Source of the DNA: CAJOLV01 sp045631885
Lineage (GTDB): Bacteria; Bacillota_I; Bacilli_A; RFN20; CAG-826
Direction: 5' to 3'
DNA: 64,000 nucleotides
NCBI GenBank assembly: GCA_045631885.1
Contig: JAZQVN010000010.1
Location: 1-64,000 of the forward strand
This document shows, piece after piece, positions 8,071 through 16,746 of the stretch. The notes beneath the pieces were generated by a model. The model saw only the letters and a list, made by a program, of their open reading frames with translations, was not told the origin of the DNA and did no database searches. A program made the translations under genes and the position numbers. Position 1 is the stretch's first letter; every line of letters begins with the position of its first letter.

Positions 8071-10185
8071 TTATCTATCTTCAATTCTCTTACGAATGAA
8101 GAAGAATGCACCTAATCCAATAATTGTAATAGTGGAAACAATGGCTATGACAATAATTCCACTATTATTGGTTTCGTAAATTGTGACAACTGGACTTGGA
8201 GAATAGGATCTATTTAAGAAATTGTCTAAATCCCAACCGGAGCCTAGCTTTCTGAGTCTATATACTGAATCGTATTTTGCAACAAAAGTACGAACTGATT
8301 CAACCGTGCTTAAAGAACCTTTTTTAACTTCTGTTTGCGCTTCATCGCTTAATGAACCGAACGCGGTGGCTTGTAAGTCCCAAGCATTTTCAAGGGCAGA
8401 TTGAACGGTTGTAATTCCATCTTCATCACAGACGGCTGCAATAGCAGTATTGAAACCTTTTGCAAAATCATCGGCTTCAACGATATATTGATCAACGGTT
8501 CCAAAATAAACTTCATCGGCATGATACTTTAATTTTAAATAAACTTTTGCAGATGTAGCAGTTTTACATTCTAAAACGCCTTCAACAACTTGGAATTTGT
8601 CGCCTAAACCAGCAGCATTGATTGTTGTGATATCAAAAACTTCTGGCAAACAATCTGAAATACCAACGCCTGTGTTGACAAATCTAATCTTGTCGCCAAC
8701 GGAGAAGGAAACTAATTCGGAATAATATTGAGTGAATCCGTCATATTCACCGCCACTAGTCATTGAAATATAAGTAGTAGCATTTTTAATAATGTGATAT
8801 CCACCGAAATCTAGGCCGCCAACGAAAATGGTTTTTGCGCTTAAATCAACGTAGATACGAACACCATTGGCATCAACCAAAACGTTTCCAGAATTGTTAA
8901 CGTTGTTATTTGGCATTGCTTTCAATGTGAATGAATTGTCAACTGCGCCATTTTTGTAAACCTTGACGCTTTGGCCGGAAGTAACATTAAGGACTTCTGT
9001 TTGATATTCAGTAGCCTCTTTTAATGTTAAAGCATAGTCTGTCGTATTAACTTTTACGTTATAAACATCTGTTGTTGTAATCGCGATAGATTCAAGTGCA
9101 AATTGAGCTGTTAAATTAATAGTGATTACATAGGTGCCAGCAACAGCTACGGTGAAATTTTCACCGGCGTCAACGCTATCGAAAGCATAAGGAACAGCTG
9201 TTACATAGCTTGAATTATAACCATAAGCGTTTGCCCAAGCATGGTCTATGACAATTTTAAATGAAACATCTTCGTCAAAAGTTATCACAACAGAAGCGGT
9301 TCTGTGGTTGTTTGATGGACTAAATTCATAATCAAGAGATAAAACATCCCATTCATGTTCCCCATCCCAAGTTCCTGCTAAAGAATAGGCTCTATAATTT
9401 GTTTGAGAATTCTTGACAATAGTCAATGTTGATTTTTGATAATGTTCGTTCGTGTTTAAAGTTATCGTGTAATTTCCGGAGGTTTTAACGAAGAAATTAC
9501 CGCCATTATCTACTATTTCGGATGCGACAGATGTTGCACCAGAGAATCCATAACTGACACCCCAAGCATGATCTTCACAAATCTTAAATTGTTGCCCAGA
9601 AACGAAATCACTAGTGAGAGTAGCGGTTTTATTTCCGTTTGAAAGAGCAAAGTCATAATCAGTGTCGGTTGGATCCCAATCGGATGCATTGGCTAATTTT
9701 GTACCTGCTAAAGTATAAGTGTGTGAATTGAAATCCTCATCTATATCTTTAACGTAACTCACATAAATTTTTCTTCCGCTATCTTCCTTGACGTAAAAAC
9801 TGTATCTCGTGGCTGATGTAACACATATATCGCCAGAACCGGAAAAACGATTGGTTCCAGAAACGCTCGTGAATTCTGCAATGCCGCACCATTGACCATC
9901 AATAACAAATTTGAATGAATCTGTAGTTAAAATGTCAATATTCACGATGTCAAATTGATTATTGTTCCATACAGCATAACCGCCGGCTTTTAAATCCACA
10001 CCAGTTTCCCAATCAACAGAAGTGAGACCTACAGATTCCAATTTCCCTTTAACGAGAATGGTGGAATCTGAACTGATAGTAGCTTTCGCTTCTTTCGCTT
10101 CACCTTTCGCACCTAATCCAACACCGACACCCAATCCGACGGCTAAGGATAAGCCTAATGTGATAAATAGATTTTTAAATTTCAT
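8071..10185 (-). CDS. Membrane-anchored surface protein with SusE/SusF-like carbohydrate-binding repeats
   Basis: The signal peptide is nearly identical to the neighbour's (MKFKNLFITLGLSLAVGLG, then KEAKA). Two clear repeats of ~100 residues (about 155-260 and 262-370) share AGT, then W-D, DY-F-SN-x-TA, F-K-I--DHAW, YG and AGTY-ITIN, resembling starch-binding modules of SusE/SusF. Additional beta-rich modules follow to about 570. The C-terminus has the island's module (LQATAFGSLSDEAQTEVKKG, then KYDSVYRLRKLG), a hydrophobic helix (GIIVIAIVSTITIIGLGAFF) and the tail RKRIEDR. Likely a non-catalytic glycan-binding surface protein. It is divergent from the gene at 10602, across an inverted-repeat element. 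The ribosome site is weak (AAAAAAGAA). Confidence 0.75.
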   Translation of the reverse strand: MKFKNLFITLGLSLAVGLGVGVGLGAKGEAKEAKATISSDSTILVKGKLESVGLTSVDWETGVDLKAGGYAVWNNNQFDIVNIDILTTDSFKFVIDGQWCGIAEFTSVSGTNRFSGSGDICVTSATRYSFYVKEDSGRKIYVSYVKDIDEDFNSHTYTLAGTKLANASDWDPTDTDYDFALSNGNKTATLTSDFVSGQQFKICEDHAWGVSYGFSGATSVASEIVDNGGNFFVKTSGNYTITLNTNEHYQKSTLTIVKNSQTNYRAYSLAGTWDGEHEWDVLSLDYEFSPSNNHRTASVVITFDEDVSFKIVIDHAWANAYGYNSSYVTAVPYAFDSVDAGENFTVAVAGTYVITINLTAQFALESIAITTTDVYNVKVNTTDYALTLKEATEYQTEVLNVTSGQSVKVYKNGAVDNSFTLKAMPNNNVNNSGNVLVDANGVRIYVDLSAKTIFVGGLDFGGYHIIKNATTYISMTSGGEYDGFTQYYSELVSFSVGDKIRFVNTGVGISDCLPEVFDITTINAAGLGDKFQVVEGVLECKTATSAKVYLKLKYHADEVYFGTVDQYIVEADDFAKGFNTAIAAVCDEDGITTVQSALENAWDLQATAFGSLSDEAQTEVKKGSLSTVESVRTFVAKYDSVYRLRKLGSGWDLDNFLNRSYSPSPVVTIYETNNSGIIVIAIVSTITIIGLGAFFFIRKRIEDR

Positions 10186-10312
10186 ATCTATTCTTTTTTG
10201 TTATAAATAGCCCCTTATAACTATTAATCCTTTCATTAATAGAGTAGTTATGAAATTGGCTATCATAAAGATATTAAATCTTTACGGGGTTAGAATAGAT
10301 TTCTTCCAAACG
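10186..10312 (-). promoter_or_regulatory. Structured 5' leader shared by two surface genes (copy B)
   Basis: On the minus strand AACCCC (complement of 10286-10290) is followed by hairpin TAAAGAT-TTAAT-ATCTTTA (10284-10266), GATAGCC, GAAAGGATTA and AAGGGG (complement of 10211-10216). The loop and flanks match copy A while the stem bases differ yet still pair. This supports RNA structure rather than chance. Confidence 0.5.
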
Positions 10313-10342
10313 AGTAAATCTTACTAACTTAGAAAAAGTTGG

Positions 10343-10365
10343 GTTACTAAATAAAATGTAGTAAC
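10343..10365. repeat. Inverted repeat GTTACTA-N9-TAGTAAC
   Basis: Perfect 7-bp arms, upstream of leader B. It could be an operator for the leftward surface gene. Confidence 0.35.
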
Positions 10366-10417
10366 TTAACAACTATATCTTTTCAAAACTTACCTAAATT
10401 ATTAAATAATTTGACAT

Positions 10418-10520
10418 AAAAATCCACCATTTTTTGTATTACTGATAAAAAATAACCTATATGCCTATAAAAATATGAAAAAATCAGTACTTTTTGTCAC
10501 TTTTCTATCGGTGGATTTTT
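10418..10520. repeat. 103-bp element bounded by 11-bp perfect inverted repeats; candidate invertible promoter
   Basis: The arms are AAAAATCCACC (10418-10428) and GGTGGATTTTT (10510-10520). A nested pair, TACTGAT/ATCAGTA, lies at 10440-10446 and 10483-10489. Inside, a leftward promoter-like pair reads GTGACA, 17 bp, CATATT (10500 to 10472). A rightward TTGACA (10411-10416) sits just outside the left arm. The element lies between two divergent surface-protein genes and about 4 kb from a serine recombinase. Inversion is inferred, not shown. The rest of the 416-bp gap holds leader B, the GTTACTA repeat, an operator-like repeat and a ribosome site. Confidence 0.45.
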
Positions 10521-10556
10521 TTGTTCAGTTAATTAATAATTAAATCAAAGTTTACA

Positions 10557-10582
10557 TGTACGCATTAGTATATAAGCGTGCA
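10557..10582 (+). promoter_or_regulatory. Operator-like inverted repeat before the 736-residue surface protein
   Basis: TGTACGC(A)-N10-(A)GCGTGCA, an imperfect dyad surrounding a TATATA box (10569-10574). The AGGAGG ribosome site follows at 10588-10593. No good -35 is present at standard spacing from TATATA. Confidence 0.4.
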
Positions 10583-10601
10583 TAATTAGGAGGAAAATGA
10601 T

Positions 10602-12812
10602 ATGAAATTGAAACATATTATTTCAACAACAATTCTTTCTTGTGCAATGGCTTTTGGTGTTGGCTTAGGACTAGCCAATCATAAAGGACAAGTACAGGAA
10701 GCAAAGGCCGCGACCTCAGAAACGACAATATATATTGACTGGTCCGGAGCAACACATTGGACAACGTATAACAACAATCCATCTAATGTTCAAGTTAAAT
10801 TATGGGTTGGATCAGAAGGTACAAACAATTGTTATATTTGGGACGATGGTTCAACAGATGGCGATGGCAATATGGGAACTATGTCTTCATATCGTTATTT
10901 TACCCGTAATGATAGAGATTATACTTATACAGGCGGAAAAGTTTATTGTTGGAATGATGGAGGAGATGCATGTAATAAATCATCCTCTTTCTCGTTTGGT
11001 TCTGCAGAACCTGGACAAAATCTTCTTATCGTAACAGGCGGAACTAGTTCAACTGGTCCAACTGTTTCTTGGGGTACTTTAGATCTTTCCACCAAGTATT
11101 CAGTTACATGGCACTTAGATGATAAGGGTGATACTTCATATAAAACCGAAGATATTTTAGAAGATTCTCTTCCAAGTCTAAGAGGATTGAATTATGGCGA
11201 AGTTTTCAGTGGTTGGTATGACAATTCTTCTTACACCGGTTCTCCATTAGAAGGCATTACTTCAGATATTGAAATTTGGGGTAAAATTGAAAACGCTCCA
11301 ACCATTACATATTCTTTTGATAAATCGAGAGTTAGTTCTGATTTCGCAAGTGTGTATTTCTATGCTTGGGATTCAAATGGTGCAAAGGCCGCTTGGTCAG
11401 CCACACCATTGGCCTCATCAACATTTACCGTTTCTACAACAGAAGGTTCAAAATTCATTTTGCACAATAATAGCGGAAATCAAACTGTTGATATTACTCC
11501 ATCAGGAGTCGCTAATGATGTCGTGAACATTTTAAATTCGAAATCTGGTGGTCATTACAACATTGGTTGGGAATCCAATAAAGTAGATGACGGTTATTAT
11601 ATTTCTGGTGTCGGAGGAGATTGGGATTTAGCTCACGCAACAAAAATGACATTTAATAACGATTATTCTCCTTTAGATACTGATGGCAATATCGCTGTTT
11701 ATTATGGTTTATCATTAACTGCTGGCGATGAGATTAAAGTTAGAAAATTCACGGATTTCGCAGAAGATTGGTATAACAACAATGATACTGGCGACAATTA
11801 TGTTTGTTCCAGTACAGGAAGCTATGATATTTTCTTCAAAAACGATGTATTTTATGTCTCTACTCATGTCCAAAGATACACGGTTACAGTTACAAATGTA
11901 TTCTTTAACGGTGCCACAAAAGATACAACTTCTGCTGGCGTTAACCAATTAGCCACACAAGGTCAAACATTTAATCCAAGCTTACCTGAAATCAGTGGTT
12001 ATGTTGCTCGTAGAGCTTACACGGATGCAAACTGTACAACCCCTTATACACCAGCACAACCAACACAAGATTTCCAAATCTATATCAAATATACAAAAGT
12101 TGGTTACTATTTAGTTGGAGATGAAACATTCTCCGGAACCGACTTCTCAGTCGATGGTGGCATCCTTATGGGAACAGGTGCCGGAAATAAAGCGGTATTA
12201 GAGGGTGTCAGTATTCCAAAAGATGCTAAAGTTAAAATCTTTAATTATAAAGCAGAAACCACTTCTGCAGACTGGTATGGACATTTAGGTAGCGAATATA
12301 CATTTGCTTCAAATGATCTTGATGAGAATATAGTTTTCAGCAAAGGCGGTTCATATTCATTCTACTTAAACAACGAAGATGACGTGTATATCTCTGCTGG
12401 ATTAAATTCATTCTTAACATCTTACTTAACAAAAATTGGTGGTGTTTGTAAAACAGATAACACAACCGATGTAGATAGTTTGGCAACCATTTGGGGACAA
12501 TTAGCAAGCGATTACGCTGATTTATTACCATCAGAAAGATCAGATCTCACAAATGCTCAAGCAAATAAAGACGGAACAAATCTCCAAAAAGTTGCTTCCA
12601 GTTATGACTGGATTGTTGGAAGATATGGTGCATTACTCGGCGTCAATTACAACTTCATGAGCAGAACAGTTGTTCCTCATAGTAGAGTTATTGTTAGCCA
12701 AACCACAATCAATTCAACAAATACAGCGTTGGTTATCATTACTATCTCTTCTGTTTGTGCTTTAGCGCTTGGTGGTTACTTCTTCTTCCGTAAAAGAAAA
12801 GAAGATAGATAA
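10602..12812 (+). CDS. Membrane-anchored surface protein with mixed starch-binding-like modules
   Basis: Signal peptide with the same EAKAA cleavage region. In order: an N-terminal aromatic-rich domain (about 40-165), an InlB-like repeat (about 168-235, YSVTWHLDDKG to GWYDNSSYTG), a CBM26-like module (about 240-310, SVYFYAWDSNGAKAAW), a SusE/F-like module (about 330-425, GYYISGVGGDWDL then AGDEIKVRKF), a second InlB-like repeat (about 427-500) and another GYYLVGDETF module (about 505-605). The C-terminal island module (LATIWGQLASDYADLLPSER, SYDWIVGRYG) precedes a hydrophobic helix and FFRKRKEDR. No catalytic domain was recognised. Strong AGGAGG ribosome site. Likely a starch-capturing surface protein. 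Confidence 0.75.
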   Translation: MKLKHIISTTILSCAMAFGVGLGLANHKGQVQEAKAATSETTIYIDWSGATHWTTYNNNPSNVQVKLWVGSEGTNNCYIWDDGSTDGDGNMGTMSSYRYFTRNDRDYTYTGGKVYCWNDGGDACNKSSSFSFGSAEPGQNLLIVTGGTSSTGPTVSWGTLDLSTKYSVTWHLDDKGDTSYKTEDILEDSLPSLRGLNYGEVFSGWYDNSSYTGSPLEGITSDIEIWGKIENAPTITYSFDKSRVSSDFASVYFYAWDSNGAKAAWSATPLASSTFTVSTTEGSKFILHNNSGNQTVDITPSGVANDVVNILNSKSGGHYNIGWESNKVDDGYYISGVGGDWDLAHATKMTFNNDYSPLDTDGNIAVYYGLSLTAGDEIKVRKFTDFAEDWYNNNDTGDNYVCSSTGSYDIFFKNDVFYVSTHVQRYTVTVTNVFFNGATKDTTSAGVNQLATQGQTFNPSLPEISGYVARRAYTDANCTTPYTPAQPTQDFQIYIKYTKVGYYLVGDETFSGTDFSVDGGILMGTGAGNKAVLEGVSIPKDAKVKIFNYKAETTSADWYGHLGSEYTFASNDLDENIVFSKGGSYSFYLNNEDDVYISAGLNSFLTSYLTKIGGVCKTDNTTDVDSLATIWGQLASDYADLLPSERSDLTNAQANKDGTNLQKVASSYDWIVGRYGALLGVNYNFMSRTVVPHSRVIVSQTTINSTNTALVIITISSVCALALGGYFFFRKRKEDR

Positions 12813-12838
12813 TTAATTAGTAATTATTAATCATAAGA

Positions 12839-12868
12839 GAAGGACTCATTTGAGTTCTTCTTTTCTTT
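12839..12868 (+). terminator. Terminator after the 736-residue surface protein gene
   Basis: GAAGGACTC pairs with GAGTTCTTC around ATTT, followed by TTTTCTTT. Confidence 0.8.
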
Positions 12869-12913
12869 ATCAATGATTGTTCTATAATTATATAGAAAGT
12901 AGGGTTAGCTATT

Positions 12914-13492
12914 ATGGAAAAAGAATTAGAAGATTTAAGAAAAATATTAGATAGTGATGAGATGGTATTAGAGTCATATAAACCAAATAAAAAGAGATTT
13001 GTGACATTACAAATACTATTCTCTGGTAGCTTCTTTCTCTTACTTGTTTCAATCATGTTTGTGATTGGTATTTTAGGACTAGTGGATGTTATTAGATTCA
13101 CTGATGTTGACGGTAATAAAGAATGGTTACCTCCAATCATGCTTACCGCGATGGGCGCGTTTCCTTTACTTTTTTATATCACTGGAACATTAGGGATTAT
13201 ATTTAGATATAAAAGATCTTTATATGTCATCACTAATAAGAGATTTATTATTAGATCTGGATTTATAGGCGTAGACTACAAATCATTAGAGATTAAAAAT
13301 GTTCTTACCGTGGATGTACGCGTAGACTTCTTAGATAAATTAGTTAAACCTAATACTGGCTCGATTATCTTTGGTAGTGCGGCTATGCCAGTCATTAATG
13401 GTAATGGTTCACGTCAACAAGGAGCATTCTCCTTTGCTCATATTAATGAACCATACGAAGTATATAAGAAAGTTAAAGAACATCTCAATTAA
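12914..13492 (+). CDS. Membrane protein with bacterial PH-like domain
   Basis: Two hydrophobic helices lie at about residues 35-60 and 75-100. They are followed by a bacterial pleckstrin-homology-type domain (bPH2/YdbS-like): YVITNKRFIIRSGFIGVDYKSLEI and VRVDFLDK (split here: the first part ends the strand after NKR). The YxxTNxR motif opening the domain is diagnostic. Such proteins are membrane-associated, with poorly known roles in envelope stress or bacteriocin tolerance. A TATAAT box at 12883-12888 lies 25 bp before the start. It is monocistronic, with terminators on both sides, and unrelated to the surface proteins around it. Confidence 0.75.
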   Translation: MEKELEDLRKILDSDEMVLESYKPNKKRFVTLQILFSGSFFLLLVSIMFVIGILGLVDVIRFTDVDGNKEWLPPIMLTAMGAFPLLFYITGTLGIIFRYKRSLYVITNKRFIIRSGFIGVDYKSLEIKNVLTVDVRVDFLDKLVKPNTGSIIFGSAAMPVINGNGSRQQGAFSFAHINEPYEVYKKVKEHLN

Positions 13493-13511
13493 TATTAAGT
13501 AGATGATATAG

Positions 13512-13537
13512 GTGGTCCGTTATGGACCCCTTTTTTG
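13512..13537 (+). terminator. Terminator after the PH-domain gene
   Basis: GGTGGTCC pairs with GGACC(CC) around GTTAT, followed by TTTTTT. Confidence 0.75.
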
Positions 13538-13555
13538 TGGGCAAATGCAAAAAAC

Positions 13556-13576
13556 TTTATTTACAAAGTAAATAAA
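13556..13576. promoter_or_regulatory. Perfect palindrome TTTATTTAC-AAA-GTAAATAAA
   Basis: Nine-base perfect arms with a 3-bp centre, immediately upstream of the CIRCE-like element. Probably an operator or promoter-proximal dyad. Confidence 0.45.
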
Positions 13577-13603
13577 ATAGCACTCTCACCCTTTGAGTGC
13601 TTG
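13577..13603. promoter_or_regulatory. CIRCE-like heat-shock operator (HrcA site)
   Basis: ATAGCACTC-N9-GAGTGCTTG matches the CIRCE consensus TTAGCACTC-N9-GAGTGCTAA at 15 of 18 arm positions, with the exact 9-base spacer and perfect AGCACTC/GAGTGCT cores. No hrcA, dnaK or groE gene is in the window. The next gene downstream is the surface protein at 13998, after a long structured leader. Confidence 0.6.
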
Positions 13604-13605
13604 CA

Positions 13606-13624
13606 TCTCTCTCTCTCTCTCTCT
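13606..13624. repeat. (TC) dinucleotide microsatellite, about 9.5 units
   Basis: An uninterrupted TC run just downstream of the CIRCE-like site and upstream of the structured leader. Such tracts are prone to slippage and can tune promoter spacing or leader structure. Confidence 0.8.
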
Positions 13625-13635
13625 ATGATTTAGGT

Positions 13636-13997
13636 ATGGAAAAAGAGGTGTTTCTTATAGAAAAAGTTATCGATGGTCAAGATAACTTGCTATAAGTAAA
13701 CATCGATTCATCCATCTTCATCATTTAGGGATATATTGAAGAAAACAAATGCATAGTTCTCTTTTAAGATAAACCTTCTTGATGTCGTAACTAGATTAAT
13801 ACACTTACCTAGTTGAAAAGGCGAATGTCGTCATTAATCTAGCGTATCAATCTTTTTCATGTTCTTTTTGTTGTCTTAAATGCATAAAGACAAACATCAA
13901 GGATATTGAAAACTATTGTTCATAAGCTCCCACGGTTGAAATAGCAAAATAGTTACTACGTAGAACCGGGGATAATCAAGAAAGGAAAAGATATTTT
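13636..13997 (+). ncRNA. Candidate structured leader RNA with three-way junction
   Basis: Compound hairpin: CTTATAG (13654) and AGTTATC (13665) pair with GATAACT (13681) and CTATAAG (13690). A three-way junction follows: CTTGATGT 13778-13785 with ACATCAAG 13894-13901, enclosing CTAGATTAAT/ATTAATCTAG (13791, 13833) and TTGTCTT/AAGACAA (13871, 13887). All stems are perfect. Near the start codon CGGTT pairs with AACCG. A 19-codon open frame (13636-13695) overlaps the first hairpin. It resembles no riboswitch I can name. It could be the leader of the next gene or a separate RNA. Confidence 0.45.
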
Positions 13998-16667
13998 ATG
14001 AACAAATTATTAACAAAGATTGCTGTAGCATTCGTTGGTATGGCTATGGCAATTGGAGTAGGTGTTGCTGTTGGAAATAACAGCGTTAGAGAAGCCAAGG
14101 CTGCTATCGGTGACCCTGGTGATTCGGTGACCTGGACATGGACCACAGCGAGCGCGAAAAAACTAGCCAGTGGTGCCAATACGCTTGCAGGAGATAGTCC
14201 ATTAGATTCAGTTTCAATCTCCGCTACAGCAGTTGGCAAAAAATCCGATGATAGCGGCGCTTCTTTTGGAAACTACAATTCATCAGATTATGGCGGTCAA
14301 CAAATGGGCGCTGGAGCAGCAGCGACTAAAATGGTGAGCTTCTCACTTACATTGGGAAATCCTTGGAGTGGAAACGGAACATACAAAGATTATACCAAAA
14401 TAACATCTGTTTCTTTGTCTGGTTCATCTGGCGCTTCATCTGTTTTCACTGTTAGTGTGACAATTGACGGAGCTGATGCCACAAACACAAATGAAACCAC
14501 TACATTGTATGCTGGTACTGGAAAAAAACCAAACACATGTACATTTGCACCGGCAACCGGACATGAAAGCGGGGTCATTGTGTTTAACGTTACCAATACT
14601 TCTGGAAATAAGGCTTGGTATTTAACTTCAATTAGCATCACTGCTGAAGTTCCTGCGACATCAGGCGTTGTGGTTTCGGATGTTGAAGATCTCATCTCTG
14701 CAATTGGTAATGTTGAATATACAGTTGCCAGCAAAGCAAAAATTGATGCAGCAAGAAGTGCTGCAAACGCTTATAACTCTCAAGAAGATTGCACTTATGC
14801 TGATATAAGCAACTACGAAACACTCACTACCGCAGAGGCAACATATGCTGCTTTAGAAGCTGCTGCAATTGAGGCTGCTGATAGAGCCGCAGCTGCAGAT
14901 GTAGATGACTTAATTGAAGCTATTGGAGAAATAGTTTCATATTATCAAAAAGGCGAAGTTGAAGCCGCTAGAGCTGCTTATACAAATTTGACTGACACAC
15001 AAAAAACATATGTTGAAAACTTGGACGTTTTAGTGGCTGCGGAAACAGCAATTGGAACATTTGAACCAACAACCTATACAATAAGTAATTATGATGCCGG
15101 CGTTCAATATGCTGAAGATGAAGAACATGAACTCGATAGTGTAGTTACAGTTGTTACAAATCAAGTTCATTTTACTTCTGAATTAAGAATATACAATAAT
15201 GGTGCAAACCAAGGCGCCATCGATGATAACTGGGTTGTTATTAAATCACTTAAACCAATTAATTATTTTTCAGCAAATATTAATTGTAGTAGTTCATCTC
15301 AATACGCAACAATCACTCTTTATGGTTCGAACGATGAAGGTGATAATTATACAGAAATTGGATCCATGACTTCGGTTGCGGGAACTACATATAGCAATCA
15401 AGTTGCTGACTATTTTGGTGACGATACTTCATATTCTTGGCTAAAAATTGTTAATACAAGCATTTATCAATGTAGAATGAAAAGTTTTACGATAACTTTT
15501 GAAGAAGTTGAAACAACAGTTGGTAGCGTTACAGTTAAAGGCCCAAATGATGAAACTGGCTCAATGACAATTAATTCGGGTGTCTTAGGACACAAAAACA
15601 TTCAATTGATTTCTGATGTTATTTATTCAAAAGGTCAAGGTGATGAGTCCGTAACTTGGTCTTCGTCAAGTTTGAACAACACAGTTAACAGTAGAGGTAT
15701 TGTACATATCACCGCTAATGAAAATACAACAATTACAGTTACATCTGCAGAAGATCCAGAAGTTGCCCCCGCAACAATTGTTCTTAATATAAGCGGATTG
15801 ACAAATTCAAATCTCGCAAAAAAAGAAGTGATTGTTAATACGACCAATTTTGGAAACGAAGATGCAAAAGCAACATCTGAAAACACTTCTTTCAGCAAAG
15901 AATTCGACAATTTGCGTTTCACCGTTAATAGAAATGAATGCACAAGTGATGCGGGTTATTATAAGAACAATCCTGTGAGTTTCCGTATTTATACAGGAGC
16001 TCAACTTACCATAAGCACTGTTGATGGCAGCTTAATGCATTATGTAGACCTATTATCCATTAATGCTGAATTTAAACTTTCAAGCGCAAGTGCCTCTTTA
16101 TCTTCTGGTTCTTTTGCTATCGATGGAGATGGCAATACAGAGATTGATTTAAGTGCTTCTCCAGTATCATCAGTTACATTAACAGCATTAATTCAATTTA
16201 GATTTGATAAAGTTGATGTTTACTATGAAAAAACATGGAATAACGTTTTACTAGATTCATTTACTTGTTCAGGAGTTACACAAGAACATCCTAACGGAGC
16301 CATTACTGCAGATAATCCTACCGCTGTTTGGACTGAAGTGGCATCCTTATTTGGACAATTAAGTCCAGAAGCTAGAGCCACTTTAAAAGTTAAAGCAGCT
16401 AGTGAAGTTGGAGACTCAGAAGAACAAGCTTTGGCAAGATATGACTTAGTAATTAGAAAATATGGAACCGATACAGAACACGGCGGTTACGAAGATTTCA
16501 TCGGAAGATTCTCTGAAGGTGGAATCAATTATGTTGGCCGTAACATTATGGGTGTCATAAACTCTAATTCTAATTCCACAGCCACAATTGTTATTATCAT
16601 CTCTATCATTGGTATCTCCGCTGTTGGAGCGTACTTCATGATTAGAAGAAGAAAAGAAAATAACTAA
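13998..16667 (+). CDS. Large membrane-anchored surface protein
   Basis: Signal peptide (MNKLLTKIAVAFVGMAMAIG, cleavage after REAKAA). The N-terminal beta-rich domain (about 40-220) is Ser/Gly/Thr-rich. Two helical repeats (about 225-295 and 298-355) contain V-x-D-L-I-x-A-I-G and A-R-x-A-Y-N, similar to helical linkers in Firmicutes surface proteins. A galactose-binding-like segment follows (about 360-505), then a Big_2-type Ig domain (about 510-600, VTWSSSSLNNTV) and another beta domain. The C-terminus has the shared island module (FGQLSPEARATLK, ARYDLVIRKYG), a membrane helix and tail RRRKENN. No enzyme motif was seen. Ribosome site AAAGGAAAAG. Its expression may depend on the CIRCE-like site and structured leader upstream. 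Confidence 0.75.
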   Translation: MNKLLTKIAVAFVGMAMAIGVGVAVGNNSVREAKAAIGDPGDSVTWTWTTASAKKLASGANTLAGDSPLDSVSISATAVGKKSDDSGASFGNYNSSDYGGQQMGAGAAATKMVSFSLTLGNPWSGNGTYKDYTKITSVSLSGSSGASSVFTVSVTIDGADATNTNETTTLYAGTGKKPNTCTFAPATGHESGVIVFNVTNTSGNKAWYLTSISITAEVPATSGVVVSDVEDLISAIGNVEYTVASKAKIDAARSAANAYNSQEDCTYADISNYETLTTAEATYAALEAAAIEAADRAAAADVDDLIEAIGEIVSYYQKGEVEAARAAYTNLTDTQKTYVENLDVLVAAETAIGTFEPTTYTISNYDAGVQYAEDEEHELDSVVTVVTNQVHFTSELRIYNNGANQGAIDDNWVVIKSLKPINYFSANINCSSSSQYATITLYGSNDEGDNYTEIGSMTSVAGTTYSNQVADYFGDDTSYSWLKIVNTSIYQCRMKSFTITFEEVETTVGSVTVKGPNDETGSMTINSGVLGHKNIQLISDVIYSKGQGDESVTWSSSSLNNTVNSRGIVHITANENTTITVTSAEDPEVAPATIVLNISGLTNSNLAKKEVIVNTTNFGNEDAKATSENTSFSKEFDNLRFTVNRNECTSDAGYYKNNPVSFRIYTGAQLTISTVDGSLMHYVDLLSINAEFKLSSASASLSSGSFAIDGDGNTEIDLSASPVSSVTLTALIQFRFDKVDVYYEKTWNNVLLDSFTCSGVTQEHPNGAITADNPTAVWTEVASLFGQLSPEARATLKVKAASEVGDSEEQALARYDLVIRKYGTDTEHGGYEDFIGRFSEGGINYVGRNIMGVINSNSNSTATIVIIISIIGISAVGAYFMIRRRKENN

Positions 16668-16689
16668 TAAATATTATTTATAGGATTAT

Positions 16690-16718
16690 ACCCAGGATTG
16701 ACCTCTGGGTTCTTCCTT
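16690..16718 (+). terminator. Terminator after the 889-residue surface protein gene
   Basis: ACCCAG pairs with CTGGGT around a 9-base loop, followed by a T/C-rich tract. Moderate strength. Confidence 0.55.
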
Positions 16719-16746
16719 TATGGGTTTTAGATAATTATTTAGAACT

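Noticed and set aside
10186..10312. Known riboswitch (preQ1, SAM, c-di-GMP) in the surface-gene leader
   Set aside because: None of the conserved core sequences of those classes could be matched; reported only as an unassigned structured leader.
13636..13695. 19-residue upstream open frame before the 889-residue surface gene
   Set aside because: Too short, weak ribosome site, and fully explained by the compound hairpin; kept only as a note on the leader.
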